Assembly (NCBI GenBank): GCA_949316235.1
Contig: OX438759.1
Coordinates: forward strand, 17,050,618 to 17,114,617
Direction of reading: 5' to 3'
Origin: Oegoconia quadripuncta
Taxonomy: Eukaryota > Arthropoda > Insecta > Lepidoptera > Autostichidae
DNA length: 64,000 bases
Made by a program: the position numbers and the translations under genes. Position 1 is the stretch's first letter. Every line of letters begins with the position of its first letter. The notes below the pieces were generated by a model, which had not been told where the DNA came from, ran no database searches, and saw only the letters and a list, made by a program, of their open reading frames with translations. Of the stretch, positions 9,795 through 19,856 are shown one piece after another.

Positions 9795-9950
9795 GAGTAT
9801 AATTGGGTCTTTGATTTTTATGTTATGTAATATACCTTTATGAACCTTAGATGTAGAAGACTATAGGTATAAACACTTTAAGAGTACATGAACTACTTAT
9901 GTAGATAATGTATGTAAGCAACTGGTTGTCTCTCAAATAAATAAATAAAA
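9795..9950 (+). mobile_element. LINE 3' tail
   Basis: A plus-strand 3' end closes with TCTCAAATAAATAAATAAAA, the usual AAATA-rich finish of truncated Jockey/CR1-like LINEs. There is no coding part. Confidence 0.5.
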
Positions 9951-10003
9951 ATATTATGACCTTCTCTTCTGTGAAGACACGTTAGCAAAAATGGTCCTCA
10001 TAT

Positions 10004-10312
10004 TCATAAATTGACATAAAGGCTCAACACTGTAGCGTATGCAGTCAAAAAATTCGACAAATTCCAGATATAATAATGCTAGATTAGTACCTATATTTTA
10101 GTTATATTTCCACAGCTTGATATCTTACGTTATACTGCTGTGGCTAAATGCCGTGGATATAAATATAATTTGTGTTTTGCAGAAACGTGCCGTTCGTGCG
10201 ATTTATCAATTGAGACTTGCAGTGTCACTTAGAGATAAGTTCAAAGACTGTAATATTCTAATCTTCTCTTAGCAATACATTCTTGAAAATTTAATGTAAA
10301 AAGTATTGCATC
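10004..10312 (+). pseudogene. LINE-J reverse transcriptase fragment
   Basis: It parallels 38640-38920 in inverted orientation: GTAGCGTATGCAGTCAAAAA, TAGTTATATTTCCA, ACGTGCCGTTCGTGCGATTT, CAGTGTCACTTAGAGATAAG. Several stops and small indels make it a dead copy. It overlaps the same ORF region as the piece at 9533-9790, so the two are separate insertions. Confidence 0.8.
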
Positions 10313-11150
10313 GAAAAACACCCCGAGAAAACGAGTGATTGTATCATCCCCGATAACCAAATCAACTGTATTGTATTTATCTTCGAAAACGCTTAACTGA
10401 TTTCCATCAAACACGGCTATGAACCAATGCCTAAATTAAATCTGAAATTAAAAAAAAAACTAAAAGTCCCTCGAAAGACTATGTTATCTTCCAGAAACAC
10501 AGTGTTATTTGCAATGTACCTGTCCCCTCGCTTAGTCCTGAATACTGAGATATGTCAGAACAAAGACAGACAAGTCGCACAACGCCATCAAACACATAAC
10601 ACCCATCGTGCTTGGTCGGCGGTAAATGACATAAAACACCCACAAGTTCATCAAACAAAATGCCAAGAATAATCTTCCATCATAAGCTCAAATACTTTGA
10701 ATACGTACTTACACACAAGTTTCAAGTTTCTTGTATCTTGTGACGTCGTTCTCAAGAGCTAGGGTTACTCGAGCTCATTCTGAATTCAGTGAGTACTCCA
10801 CGTCTTTGGGGTTGTAGCGTTGGAAAATATATTTTATTTATAAGAACAACATTTTATAAGAAAGCAGTTCTGTGTTGTATTTCATAAGCACAGACCGTAA
10901 AAAGGACTCCGCATCCCCAAAGAACTTTGACAAGGTATATCACCAAATTTGTCTGGCGTCGTGATATCCTACGTCAAAGAAACGAGTCCAAATCAATAAT
11001 ACAAGAAAATTTCGGTATATAAACAAATAGAAGTGATTAATCTTTAAACAGAACAAAAGAAACAAGTAGAATTTATGGATAAACGACAGTAACCACTTTC
11101 AAATAAACTGTAATCGACCACATAATTTAAACTATATTTTCTTATTGAAT
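10313..11150. other. Unassigned sequence with a repeat R scrap
   Basis: At 10376-10435 'CTTCGAAAACGCTTAACTGA' and 'TTTCCATCAAACACGGCTAT' resemble the sequence beside the tandem array at 46700-46770 and, inverted, 40150-40230. The remainder shows no gene or recognisable repeat. Confidence 0.45.
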
Positions 11151-11154
11151 GAAA

Positions 11155-11455
11155 TGGAAGATGGTAGGGTCTACTTTGTATAAATGTAGTGATAAATATG
11201 CGTTATTTTCTTTTTAAACAAAATTAAAGATGGTAGGGTCTGCTTGGCGTAAATGTAGCGATATTTTCTTAAAAAAAAATAAAGATGGTAGGGTCTACGT
11301 TGCATAAATGTAGTGAAAATTATGCGATATTTTCTTTTTAAATAAAATTAATGATGGTGGGTCTGCTTTGCGTAAATGTAGTGATAATTCAGCGATATAT
11401 TCTTTTTAAATAAAATTAAAGACGGTTGAGTCTGGTTTGCATAAATGTATAGTGA
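11155..11455. repeat. Tandem array, about 69-bp unit, five copies
   Basis: GATGGTAGGGTCT starts near 11160, 11229, 11284, 11353 and 11421 (variants GATGGTGGGTCT and GACGGTTGAGTCT). Each unit continues ATAAATGTAGTGATA, ATTTTCTTTTTAAA and AAAATTAA. The third step is short (about 69, 55, 69, 68 bp). Divergence between units is visible, so the array is not very recent. It ends at a MITE-L. Confidence 0.88.
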
Positions 11456-11459
11456 TATA

Positions 11460-11590
11460 TTGGGCCTTTACCTATGAAATTTGAGTTTTTTTTGTATTTA
11501 CCGTTCCCAAAAAAAAACAAAAATGTTTAAGGAGAAAACAGTCTTATGAAATTTTTCATACAAAACGCCAATTTCGAAGGTAAGGACCTA
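11460..11590. mobile_element. MITE-L, internally deleted (131 bp)
   Basis: Both ends of MITE-L are kept (TTGGGCCTTTACCTATGAAA ... AAGGTAAGGACCTA) with TA on each side (11458-11459, 11591-11592), but about 260 bp of the interior is missing. It sits immediately after the tandem array. Confidence 0.85.
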
Positions 11591-11592
11591 TA

Positions 11593-12050
11593 GGCAATAT
11601 TTTTTTTTATAATAACATTAATGTAATGTAATGATATTGTAATGATTTTGTGCAAAATTTTCATACAATTAATAAAATTGCTAAGGTCCTTACAGTTCTG
11701 ATGTTCTTTTCTGTGTTCTTCTTTATTCTCAACATTTGAGAAATCATAGTTAAAACGTAATTATTGGTCTCTGCAGTATGCATTGTACTATTTTTGCCAC
11801 ACATAAAGCGTACTCAAACCTATTTAAATTTCTTGTTCTTATTGCTCTACCGTTCTTGCATTTTTTCATCGGTTTATGTGTTTTTTCTGCTGGGAATACG
11901 AATTACAATTCAGTGAATTGCTGTTTTCATTTCATTCCGCGGCCCAGATGAGGGCTTTCCTATTTTACCCGACCACTGTGAAGCCAAAAGGAGGGTATTT
12001 ACTATAGACGAACATAATCTATATATAGGCATGTATACTTGGTGAATTTG
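11593..12050. other. Unassigned sequence
   Basis: Near 11955-12000 the string TTTTACCCGACCACTGTGAA ... GGAGGGTATTTA resembles a common lepidopteran repeat (ACCCGACT...AAGGAGGG), seen again near 23955-23990. No gene signal. Confidence 0.4.
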
Positions 12051-12051
12051 A

Positions 12052-12392
12052 ATTCATGTATTATAAAAAGGTTCCAGTAGACATTCAAAATTAGCATTAA
12101 AATAAATTTAAAGCAATCATAAAACAGAAATTATTAACAAAAGGCTGTTATAAAATCACTGACTATTTGAATGATAAGCAAGCATGGACATAGCTCTTAT
12201 TATTCATATAATTATCAAATCGCAACCTATAATCTGTTTAAAAGAGCAACCATAGAGTTTATTTCTTTCTTCTCTGGGGAGTCAGCTTTGTGAATGAGCA
12301 GTAAATTTAAAATTTAAATGTAATATTAATAGTGACGTTTTCAAGTGATAATTTTACCCTATGAAATAAAATATTTTGATTTGATTTGATTT
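12052..12392 (+). mobile_element. LINE-J 3' end
   Basis: It carries the last ORF codons (GGCTGTTATAAAATCACTGA), the 3' UTR signature AAAAGAGCAACCATAGAGTT and TTCTTCTCTGGGGA, and ends in repeated TTTGA units (GATTTGATTTGATTTG). It is 5' truncated, and the frame is not intact throughout. Confidence 0.85.
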
Positions 12393-12433
12393 GTAATTCC
12401 CATTAACTACAAAAAGTGGGCGGGCACATTTAT

Positions 12434-12659
12434 TTGAGGAACTGGCTATCTTATCTCTGACAACCGGAACACCACAATGCTATTAACATTGCTGTCTGGT
12501 GGCAGAGTTAGATAAGATGGTGATAGCTAACGCGGACATTTGAAATGCCCTACCACCAACCAAACCTAGTACTAAACATGTATCCAACTGGGCATTAATT
12601 CCGTGCCCTCCGAATCGTAAACACTATGTTGTTTACATTGAGCCACTGAGGCGGTTAAA
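12434..12659 (-). mobile_element. SINE-A copy, 3' end missing
   Basis: The minus strand holds the head and body (box B changed to a poor match) but stops before the CACTTAACATCAGG end. The divergence suggests an old copy. Confidence 0.88.
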
Positions 12660-13035
12660 ATATCGTCATACATAACACCCGTCGTTTCTCGTCGGGGATT
12701 AAAAATTATGTTAAAACTTGCTACTTTAAAAATTCTCGAACTAAAACTTGTTTCTGTAACTGGAACTTCCAGCCACATTTTTATTCCCAACATCTGTAAC
12801 TTATAAACTTTAGTGTTTTAATGAGTATTTCAGTTCAGTTAGTGCATTTCGCTGTACGAACAGTTAGGGCAGGGGCCAAGTTAACTTTTCTATTTAAACT
12901 TATACCGCACTTATGACAATAGACCAGCAACTAAAAAGAATGCCATCGTTGGCACCATGTTCTGGCACAAGAATTAGGAAGGCACCTATTATATCATCAT
13001 ATCAGCCACATGGACTCTAACTCTTCATTCATACA
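12660..13035. other. Unassigned sequence
   Basis: Around 12980-13015 ATATCATCATATCAGCCACA resembles the start of a common lepidopteran retroelement tail (ATCATCATCAGCC). Otherwise nothing. Confidence 0.4.
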
Positions 13036-13232
13036 CACAGCGCCATCTAGTTCCACACTAAGCAACTAAGCTTGTGTTATGGATACCAGATGGTTGACAA
13101 ACTACACAAATACATTTTTTTTTGTAAATAAATATATTCATCATACAAATATATGTCCCTAGCGGGATTCGAACCCGCGACCTTTTGGTATAGCAGCAGA
13201 GTTTCTAACCACTACACCAAACAGGTCGTTAA
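13036..13232 (-). mobile_element. SINE-C copy
   Basis: The minus-strand head is ACGACCTGTTTGGTGTAGTG with box B GGTTCGAATCCCG, followed by ATATGTTTGTATGATGAATA, TCAACCATCTGGTATCC and AGATGGCGCTGTGTG. It abuts the LINE reverse-transcriptase fragment that starts at 13233. Confidence 0.9.
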
Positions 13233-13600
13233 AGACAAAGAAAGATTGGAAGCTTTTGAGATGCGGTGCAGGAGGAGAATGGAACGTATCAGCTGGACAG
13301 AGAAGAAAACGAACGAAGAAGTTTCAAATATAGTAAACGAAAAAAGGAAATTGTTGGGAGCAATTGAGAACAGAAGAGGGAAAATTCTGGGACACCTTAT
13401 ACGACGCGATGATTTCATCAAAACCTTATTAGAAGGAAGAATAGAGGGGAAAAGAAAAAGAGTAAGACCGAGAATAAGCTACATGCAGCGGATAAAAGAG
13501 AAGTTGAACGTCGTGGCGTATCATGAGGTCAAGGGAAGGCGGAAAGCAGAGGGATATGGAAAAATCTCCACTGACAAGAGCATGGCTCTTAAATCAGACG
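13233..13600 (+). pseudogene. LINE reverse transcriptase C-terminal fragment (RTE-like)
   Basis: The frame is open and reads ERLEAFEMRCRRRMERISW, then GKILGHLIRRDD and LLEGRIEGKRKRVRPRISY. This series (LEAFEMW-RRM--ISW, GHI-R, EGKR-RGRPR) is characteristic of the end of a common arthropod non-LTR retrotransposon polyprotein. The N-terminal catalytic motifs are absent. The open length may reflect a fairly recent insertion. Confidence 0.75.
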
Positions 13601-13975
13601 ATGATGATCAGCCACATGACATTCTACTGCGAACATAGGCAACCCCCGAGATTTCGAGAGCGATCGCTTGTTATTTCGTCATGGATTAGGATGCGCTTGC
13701 GCGTGGTCTCCACTCAGGAGCTTGCCCCACCGGCAATTCCTTGAGTAACGTAAAATCAGCCACATGACGTCCACTGCTGAAGATAGGCCTCATCTGTAGA
13801 CTTCCCGAGCGACTGATTGGAAGCGGCCTGTAACCAGCGACTTCAGACGACCTTCTTGTCTTCATGGCTTCTATCACAAAATGACAGAATCTTAATGCCC
13901 CAATTGCCGTCAATTCTATGAGCTTATACCCTACTCACTGCCACTATAACTCCCTGATCCGCTGGACTACCTATA
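13601..13975. repeat. Two LINE/SINE tail pieces (CAGCCACATGACGTCCACTG type)
   Basis: GATGATCAGCCACATGACAT at 13601 and ATCAGCCACATGACGTCCAC at 13753 both begin like the common 'tcatcagcc..acgtccactgctg' sequence shared by lepidopteran RTE LINEs and SINEs. Between them is a GC-richer stretch (13640-13740) whose identity I cannot give. Confidence 0.55.
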
Positions 13976-13981
13976 TCGACA

Positions 13982-14203
13982 AATCCGCCTCCATGTCTCA
14001 ATGTAAACAACATAGGGTTTACGAATCGGAGGTCGCGGATTCGATCCCCATCGGGGTACATGTTTAGTACTCGGTTTGGTTGGTGGTAGGGCATTTTAAA
14101 TGTCCGCCTGGCTAGCTACCACCATCTTATCTAAATCTGCCGCCAAACAGCAATGTTAATAGCTTTGTTGTGTTCCGGTTGTTAGGGATAAGATAGCCAG
14201 TTC
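13982..14203 (+). mobile_element. SINE-A copy, 3' truncated
   Basis: It starts CCGCCTCCATGTCTCAATGT, with box B GATTCGATCC, and breaks off after GATAAGATAGCCAGTT before the 3' third of the element. Confidence 0.92.
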
Positions 14204-14317
14204 GACAATTGACCTCTGCCTCTAAATTATCCAATCGTTATAACTATAACTCGTTGCTAACAATTATAATAAATTGTTTGTTTATTTTATCTAATCTGTG
14301 GTCTGGGGCTGTCGCGT
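14204..14317. other. Short unassigned spacer
   Basis: AT-rich sequence up to the TSD of the following retroposed unit. Confidence 0.4.
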
Positions 14318-14730
14318 AAAAATCGTCATTATCCAGGCTTTTTGGCGGGATTCGGCGAGTGAAGTTGCAATTTTCTTTATAATTCTTATAATTTGTGCAA
14401 TCTGGGTTTTGAAGCTTAATATGGCAGGATATTGTGCAGCAAAAGTTAGTGATGATGTACAAGTGAAGGGAAATGTAAATTAAAGTGCGTAACGGAGCTT
14501 TCGGGTTCCCACAAGAAGCCGCCAAAATCGTTTGTAAAGCATTCTGCCCCTTTACTGAAGAAAGATTTGACCGTGACTAGACTCTGTATACGCCACGAAT
14601 TACTTGTTTTGACTGAGACTGACTTATAAACTGAAGAAATAAGAGAAATAAGACATGGCTGTATGGGCTTAGATCCCCTTGCCTTCTCCGCGAGAAGAGA
14701 ATAAAATGAAAAAAAAATCGTCATTATCCA
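14318..14730 (+). mobile_element. Retroposed unit T, copy 2, with 18-bp TSD
   Basis: AAAAATCGTCATTATCCA occurs at 14318-14335 and again at 14713-14730. Between the two lies a 377-bp unit that starts GGCTTTTTGGCGGGATTCGG and ends in GAAAAA. An A-rich end plus an 18-bp TSD is the hallmark of target-primed retroposition. Homology with 7118-7492 shows it is a repeated family. A short frame MAGYCAAKVSDDVQ stops after 20 codons, and the rest has stops in the frames I checked. Confidence 0.82.
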
Positions 14731-15025
14731 ATGAATAATTTGAACAAATGTTTGTCAAACGTTGGCCACAAGCCACAATACAAACGTCCCACATCCACAG
14801 GTTAAAGTACGTCGCAGTGCGGTGATGTAAAATTCCACTTTAGCACGGATGGCACAAAAAGTGCCTACATTATACTAGCTTGAAGCTTTTTATATGTAAA
14901 GTTTACTTATATTAACAATTTATTTTGTTACTTTGTATCTAACAAATGTTTTTTTCATGTATTTTCTGTAGTCTAAAGTTATTTGACACGGAATAAAATA
15001 TTTTGTTCTGTACCGAAATGGTATC
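14731..15025 (+). other. Unassigned; possible LINE or gene 3' end near 14990
   Basis: TGACACGGAATAAAATATTT at about 14985-15005 carries an AATAAA signal in a context typical of LINE 3' UTR ends, but no coding part is recognisable upstream. Confidence 0.35.
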
Positions 15026-15700
15026 AGTCACACAGAGTTTAGCCAAGTACTACTGGACGGGCGTATTATGTCAGGTGTTCTGGCTGGTTGAGATAAGATA
15101 GCTTCCCAGATATATGTGAGGTTCCCGCATCGGATCTTTACTTAACTTCAGGAATGAAAGGCATCAAGTTTTAACACGTTTTAAATAAAAATTACCTGAT
15201 AAATGCGAGTGGAATGGTCCAGTAAATATACGTAACTTCCAATAACCGTAAAGTTCCTGATTTTTTTGTATAAGGATAGAATATCCGTCAGTAATAGAAT
15301 CCTATTCGCTATTCGTTTTCGATTAACGAGGTTAAGCTATGTCTGGGGCGGTCATTCCTCGATTTATTTATATATTTTCGGGAAACTGACAGTCGTGACA
15401 TTATAATATAAAGTAGAACAAAATAGTCAGAGCATAGACAAAAATAGTCTCCACAGATAGTCACACAGAAACACAGCAAATATATGTTTGGGAAAAAGTA
15501 CATTTTATGATATTTAATTTAATGTAAGAATCCTGTAAGGATTAGCAGATGATATTTAGATCTATACAAGAAAATATATGAATCCATATATTCTATCTCT
15601 AGATCACAATTTCTAGTTACTCTACTACGACAACGAATGGTATTTTAATAAGAGTATTTTCGTCTTTCGCAGGACATGTTAAATGGCCGGATTGAAGACA
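15026..15700. other. Unassigned sequence
   Basis: No exon, repeat boundary or RNA signature recognised. Confidence 0.4.
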
Positions 15701-15832
15701 GTCGTTAAGCCAAGTCCGTGGCCTAAGCGGCGGCTTAATAATACTGTCAGGTAACTACTATTTGACACAAACCCACCACTGGGCTTGACACTGGTGGATT
15801 GTGGGCCATGTCCTCTCCTAGTGGAAGGAGGC
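15701..15832 (+). repeat. Fragment related to the 5S-derived SINE tail
   Basis: AAGCCAAGTCCGTGGCCTAA, GCGGCTTAATAATACTGTCA, CCCACCACTGGGC and GTGGATTGTGGGCCATGTCC resemble the body and 3' part of lepidopteran 5S rRNA-derived SINEs, for which a head-containing piece is at 20070-20215. This copy lacks the 5S-like head. Confidence 0.55.
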
Positions 15833-15837
15833 TATTT

Positions 15838-15965
15838 ATTTTATTTATTTATTTTATTTTATTTTCTTGGGAAAACAACTGTTTTACAAATTATCACTTA
15901 AACTAAGAAACTGAAAGCCAATTAGAGGTTTCCACTGATAGAACAGGCATGATAAGCTCCAACAG
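15838..15965 (-). mobile_element. LINE 3' tail
   Basis: A plus-strand TTTATTTATTTATTTTATT run is followed by TTGGGAAAACAACTGTTTTA. On the minus strand this is the AAATA-rich end of a LINE. Sequence up to about 16110 may belong to its 3' UTR. Confidence 0.5.
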
Positions 15966-17226
15966 AGACATACAAGGCTGATAATGGTGATTAAATCTAT
16001 TGATTATGCCTTTTGTAAAAGCTTTCTGTTTGTAGTTTTTCAATAACACCAGAATATTGAGAGATTGATTCAGGGACAAATTAGAACGGTCCGTTGGATT
16101 TGAGAAATCGGGTCGGATTTATTTGTCGAGTGGACTTTTGGGGAGATCTATTGATTTTGCTTCAATTGCAATCAAAGGACGGGCAGCTTTGCTTGGGGCT
16201 TGCTAGCACTTGGTTAGGAATAAAGGTCATCCGAACTCTTATACAATAATAAAATCGATCTGACATATTTAGAAAAAGTTTATAGTTACATTTTGGTAAT
16301 AGATAATTTAATCTTTTGAAAGATTATGAACTTTCTGATACGATACGACATTTCTGATCTCTTTGTAGGATATTAAGAGAAATATTGTAATTATGTATGT
16401 TCACAATCGTGGCTGTTTATTAGTACTGTTGCACTTATATATTGAAATCATTGCAAGAGCTGTTGCAGAAATGATGGACGTGCTTGTTAAGAGAAGAAGG
16501 TAGAGACCGAGTCCCTTCGAGGCCGGAGACGCGCTCGGATACATACTTAAAACCTTATCCAGGTTTGCGTTCGGATATGAATACCGAATATTAATTTTAT
16601 ATTAAAAACTCTTAAATATCCCAACATTGTATGATTTTGGAACAACAGACGCTGAAAGGGGTAACCCTACTTTGCCAATTTATGAATGGCCGAACCGCTT
16701 AGTGCAAAATGTAAAAAAAATATATACAAATTTCTTGTGAAAAGATCCGAATGTATGTGTATATTTTTATTTTTACATGTTTTTTGCAATAAATAGGAAT
16801 AGAATAGAATAGTTTAGGTATTGTTTCTTTTAATTTCTTTCATCGAGATCTATCATTTGGTACGACGACGGAATCAGGAAATTATTGTTGCCAAGTATGA
16901 CAAAATGGCTACTATCATCCGCCATATAGGATTTACCATTAACACACAGGTATCCTATGACACTAACGGCCCACTACAAAACAAACGTGATAACATACCA
17001 GACACGCTGAACACATGACATACCTATAGCTTTAGCCTTGTACATTCTGTGCATTGTACGCGCATCGACTGGCCACGCGTAAGGTTTACTGACGATAGTT
17101 TGAGTTATTATATATTTGTTTTGATTAGGTTATTTGGTGGATTCTCAATAAAGTCTCTCGACTGACAACATGCTTATTATTTAACGTCTCAACGAACCCC
17201 ATCTCGCCTCATGGCGACCCTAGCCA
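15966..17226. other. Unassigned sequence with LINE-like tails
   Basis: At 16785-16812 GCAATAAATAGGAATAGAAT looks like a LINE 3' tail (plus strand). CTCAATAAAGTCTC near 17145 is another AATAAA context. The stretch at 16480-16560 is GC-richer but has no recognisable product. Confidence 0.4.
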
Positions 17227-17460
17227 TTAACCGCCTCCGTGGCTCAATATAAACAACATTGGGTTTACGATTCCGAGGCCGCGGGTTCGATCCCCAGCGG
17301 GGTACATGTTTAAGTACTCGGTTTGGTTGGTGGTAGGGCATTTTAAATGTCCGCCTGGCTAGCTACCACCATCTTATCTAAATTTGCCGCCAAGCAGCAA
17401 TGTTAATGGCATTGTTGTATTCCGGTTGTCACAGATAAGATAGCCAGTCTCCCAAATGTT
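17227..17460 (+). mobile_element. SINE-A copy, 3' truncated
   Basis: The head CCGCCTCCGTGGCTCAATAT and box B GGTTCGATCCCC are intact, and the copy ends within the CCAGTCTCCCAAATG stretch. Confidence 0.93.
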
Positions 17461-17603
17461 ATGAAGAATATACATTATAGAAGAGAGAAGATTACTTGTC
17501 AAGAAATATTGCCACTACTATAGAAGACGACCCTCATCTCGCCTCACCTTAATCGCCTATAAATAGTTAGATAAGTATATAAAGGTCTTGGAAGCAAACT
17601 TAC

Positions 17604-17832
17604 CGTTTTTAGCTGCCATAGCAAACAGCGTAGCACCAAGAAGCGCCACCGTCGCAAGCAGCCGACACACCGCCGGCATATTGACCACTACCACTAAACC
17701 ATCACTATCACAACGTAACCACTATCACAGGCCCATCACTGCCACTAACCACTCATCACTCGACCGTCCGCGCGTGCATCGTCGCCTTTAGATTTGTTGA
17801 GATATATTTCGTTGTTTCACTCTCGGTGGCAT
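17604..17832 (-). CDS. Candidate first coding exon with signal peptide (host gene, partial)
   Basis: On the minus strand an ATG (complement of 17677-17679) opens 25 codons starting MPAVCRLLATVALLG and ending MAAKN, then splits a codon at a consensus donor G|GTAAGT (intron starts at 17603). A basic start, a run of Leu/Ala/Val and small residues near position 20 describe a secretory signal peptide. Upstream, 17680-17832 would be 5' UTR with two short upstream frames, and TGTTTCAG at 17833-17840 could be an acceptor of a 5' UTR exon. The stretch is not repeated elsewhere in the window and is more GC-rich than its surroundings. The continuing exons would lie below 17600 or outside the window. I do not recognise the gene. 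Confidence 0.55.
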
Positions 17833-17894
17833 CTGAAACAATAGATAATGATATTTAATAAATATGTATTTAAAAACGATCTTCGTTGGCTATC

Positions 17895-18040
17895 GATTAA
17901 GACGCCTTATACCCAAAGGTTGCCTGGAAAAGATCGCTTTTAGTGATAAGGTCGCCAAATTGTACATTCTATTCTTACCACTTTTCTGAAACTGTAGTTT
18001 CTTATCTGTTGTTCAATAAAGTGTATTTGTATTGTATTGT
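17895..18040 (+). mobile_element. LINE-S type 3' tail
   Basis: TTGCCTGGAAAAGATCGCTT, TTTAGTGATAAGGTCGCC, then CAATAAAGTGTATTTGTATT and a terminal GTATT array. Only the 3' UTR of a 5'-truncated LINE is present. Confidence 0.78.
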
Positions 18041-18160
18041 AAGACGCGGTCACCCAACGTGGGAGGTCCGGATTCGATTCGTAGGCAGACAATGAACAAA
18101 CTATTATGAAGCCGCCCTGTAGGCTATCACCTTGGCTTAATAGATGTATTTAATTGAAAC
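18041..18160 (+). repeat. SINE-D-like tRNA head fragment
   Basis: AGACGCGGTCACCCAACGTG and GGAGGTCCGGATTCGATTCG line up with the SINE-D head at 32595-32650. The B-box-like GATTCGATT is altered. The piece begins directly after a LINE tail. Confidence 0.55.
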
Positions 18161-18309
18161 CAACCAGAACCGACTATTCAATGTGGAGAGCACACTCCTC
18201 TGCTGGTGCTTCGGTAAGTGCGGTTGGTCTGTGATGATGGAGTGGACTGTATTTGCTGGTACAGGAGCCGAAGGAACTTCAAACACTGACTAACCTTGTG
18301 TATATAATT

Positions 18310-18542
18310 TTATTAGGCTCCACTGAAAACCAGCGGTTGTAGTCGTTATTCTTCTCTCGACTACAACAAATGCTGAGTTGGGGACCTGATTTGATGCCAT
18401 TTTGCGACACCGAAAACTAGCAATACCTACTTATATTAAGTTCCACATTTCTATGTTGTGTTATATAGTACATTATGTAACAATTAAATGTATTGTATAA
18501 GTGTCGCTAAATGGATCCAATAAAGTTTTCTTATTCTTATTG
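18310..18542 (+). mobile_element. LINE 3' UTR
   Basis: TCCACTGAAAACCAGCGGTT ('gctgaaaatcagcg' motif), GCTGAGTTGGGGACC and a final CCAATAAAGTTTTCTTATTC followed by TTATT units. I know this arrangement from 3' ends of lepidopteran LINEs. A related short piece occurs near 44450-44480. Confidence 0.6.
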
Positions 18543-18569
18543 TAGTTTGCAGTTAGAATAAGAGGCAAT

Positions 18570-18739
18570 ATGATACCTAAATATAAAAACTTAGGTGTTG
18601 ATGAGATGACTATCTTCGAGAGATACGTGTTTCCCAGCTACACGCGCTCGTGTCAAAATTTACAGATCGCGAATGCGTTTTGTTTCGCGAATAAAACGTG
18701 TTTTCCGAAGCACGGAACCGTAAGTCTTATTACAACTCA
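18570..18739 (+). other. Possible exon or CpG-containing unique stretch
   Basis: An open frame ends FCFANKTCFPKHGT directly before GTAAGT (donor-like) at about 18721. The stretch has several CpGs (TCGCGAATGCG, TTTCGCGAATAAAACG), unlike its neighbours. There is no recognised domain and no clear acceptor, so an exon is only a possibility. Confidence 0.2.
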
Positions 18740-18825
18740 AGTACCTATTTTAACAATTAAACTACTAAAAATTAGTAAAACAATCGATTTAAGTACCACT
18801 CTCAATTTTCGGAGTTCATCATCAG

Positions 18826-18940
18826 ATCTTACAATACAATACAATACAAATACTCTTTATTGCGCAAAATAATTTACAATAATTTTTGATGATAACAATA
18901 GAACACAATTGGGCGGTCTCATCACTAAATCCTTATGTTA
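18826..18940 (-). mobile_element. LINE-S type 3' tail
   Basis: The plus strand reads ACAATACAATACAATACAAA then TACTCTTTATTGCGCAAAAT. On the minus strand this is the AATAAAGAGTATTTG end followed by TTGTA units. Only about 110 bp remains. Confidence 0.75.
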
Positions 18941-19195
18941 ACCAAATTTTTATTAGACCACCCGGGTGATACACCCTTCATCACCATCAGCCCGTAAATA
19001 TCCAACTGCAGGGATATAGGCCTTCCCTCTTATAATGATAGAGTATATATGACACCCCTATCAACCAAAAAACAATAATGAAACGAAAATTTGGATTAAA
19101 TACATACAGACGAACATAGTACCCCCTCTTTTTTTTCAGTCGGTTAAAAAAAAAAAATTTAACACAACACATATTCACGTACTGATGGTTTCGGC
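18941..19195. other. Unassigned; RTE-tail-like scrap at 18978-19030
   Basis: ATCACCATCAGCCCGTAAAT and ATATAGGCCTTCCCTC resemble the shared RTE/SINE-D tail. The rest (AACCGACTGAAAAAA complement near 19130) resembles the edge of other common repeats. Confidence 0.4.
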
Positions 19196-19475
19196 ACTCA
19201 AGGAGAATAGAACCTACCCGTCTCTTCCCGTGGGTGTCATAAAAGGCGACTAAGGGACTTTCCACCAAAAAACATCTACAGTTTTCGACGTTCCAACAGC
19301 GATAGGCTCACCCCCTGTCACGTGTGCATTTCTATATATTTCATAAGGAGAACCGTGGATGTTGTTTCAATCATTAAACTTTTAATGTTTGGAACACCAA
19401 AACACTATCGTTTGGGATATCTCTGACCACCCCATTTGGGATAAAGGTCGTGATGTTATGTATGTACATCATTCA
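19196..19475 (+). repeat. LINE 3'-region repeat M, uninterrupted copy
   Basis: CTCTTCCCGTGGGTGTCATA, AAAGGCGACTAAGGGACTTT, ACAGCGATAGGCTCACCCCC and TGGGATATCTCTGACCACCC occur in the same order at 43705-44215, where a SINE-A interrupts them. It is probably the 3' untranslated end of a non-LTR element. No coding part is attached here. Confidence 0.7.
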
Positions 19476-19855
19476 CTTCAAAATCGGTCAAGACATTTAG
19501 GCAGTAATATAGAAATGTACATACACATAGCCTTAAACGAACTTAAGGCTGTTTTAGACAGGTAATTACGTGAACAAAATTGCAAAAGCTAAATTTATTT
19601 GTGAACTCGAATCGGAAACGGAAGCTGACAATGGTTTGTCGCCAGCGAGAGCTGAAATTCCGAATTTCAAATTTGGAACGTGTACCTAGGTAACATTTTC
19701 GGATAAATTAAATTCTGTTCAGAATGCGTTCGGATCCATCAAAAGTTTTACTCTTTGAAAATATTTACTATCCTGTAATTATACCTAGTTCAGTGAATTT
19801 ATATTTAATCTAGAATATTAAGGTTTAAAGTGGATTATAACACCACTTATCTAAA
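19476..19855. other. Unassigned sequence
   Basis: No features recognised. Confidence 0.4.
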
Positions 19856-19856
19856 T

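Noticed and set aside
13153..13232. N-terminal extension of the LINE frame at 13233
   Set aside because: The codons before 13233 come from the antisense of the adjacent SINE-C head and are not part of the LINE protein.
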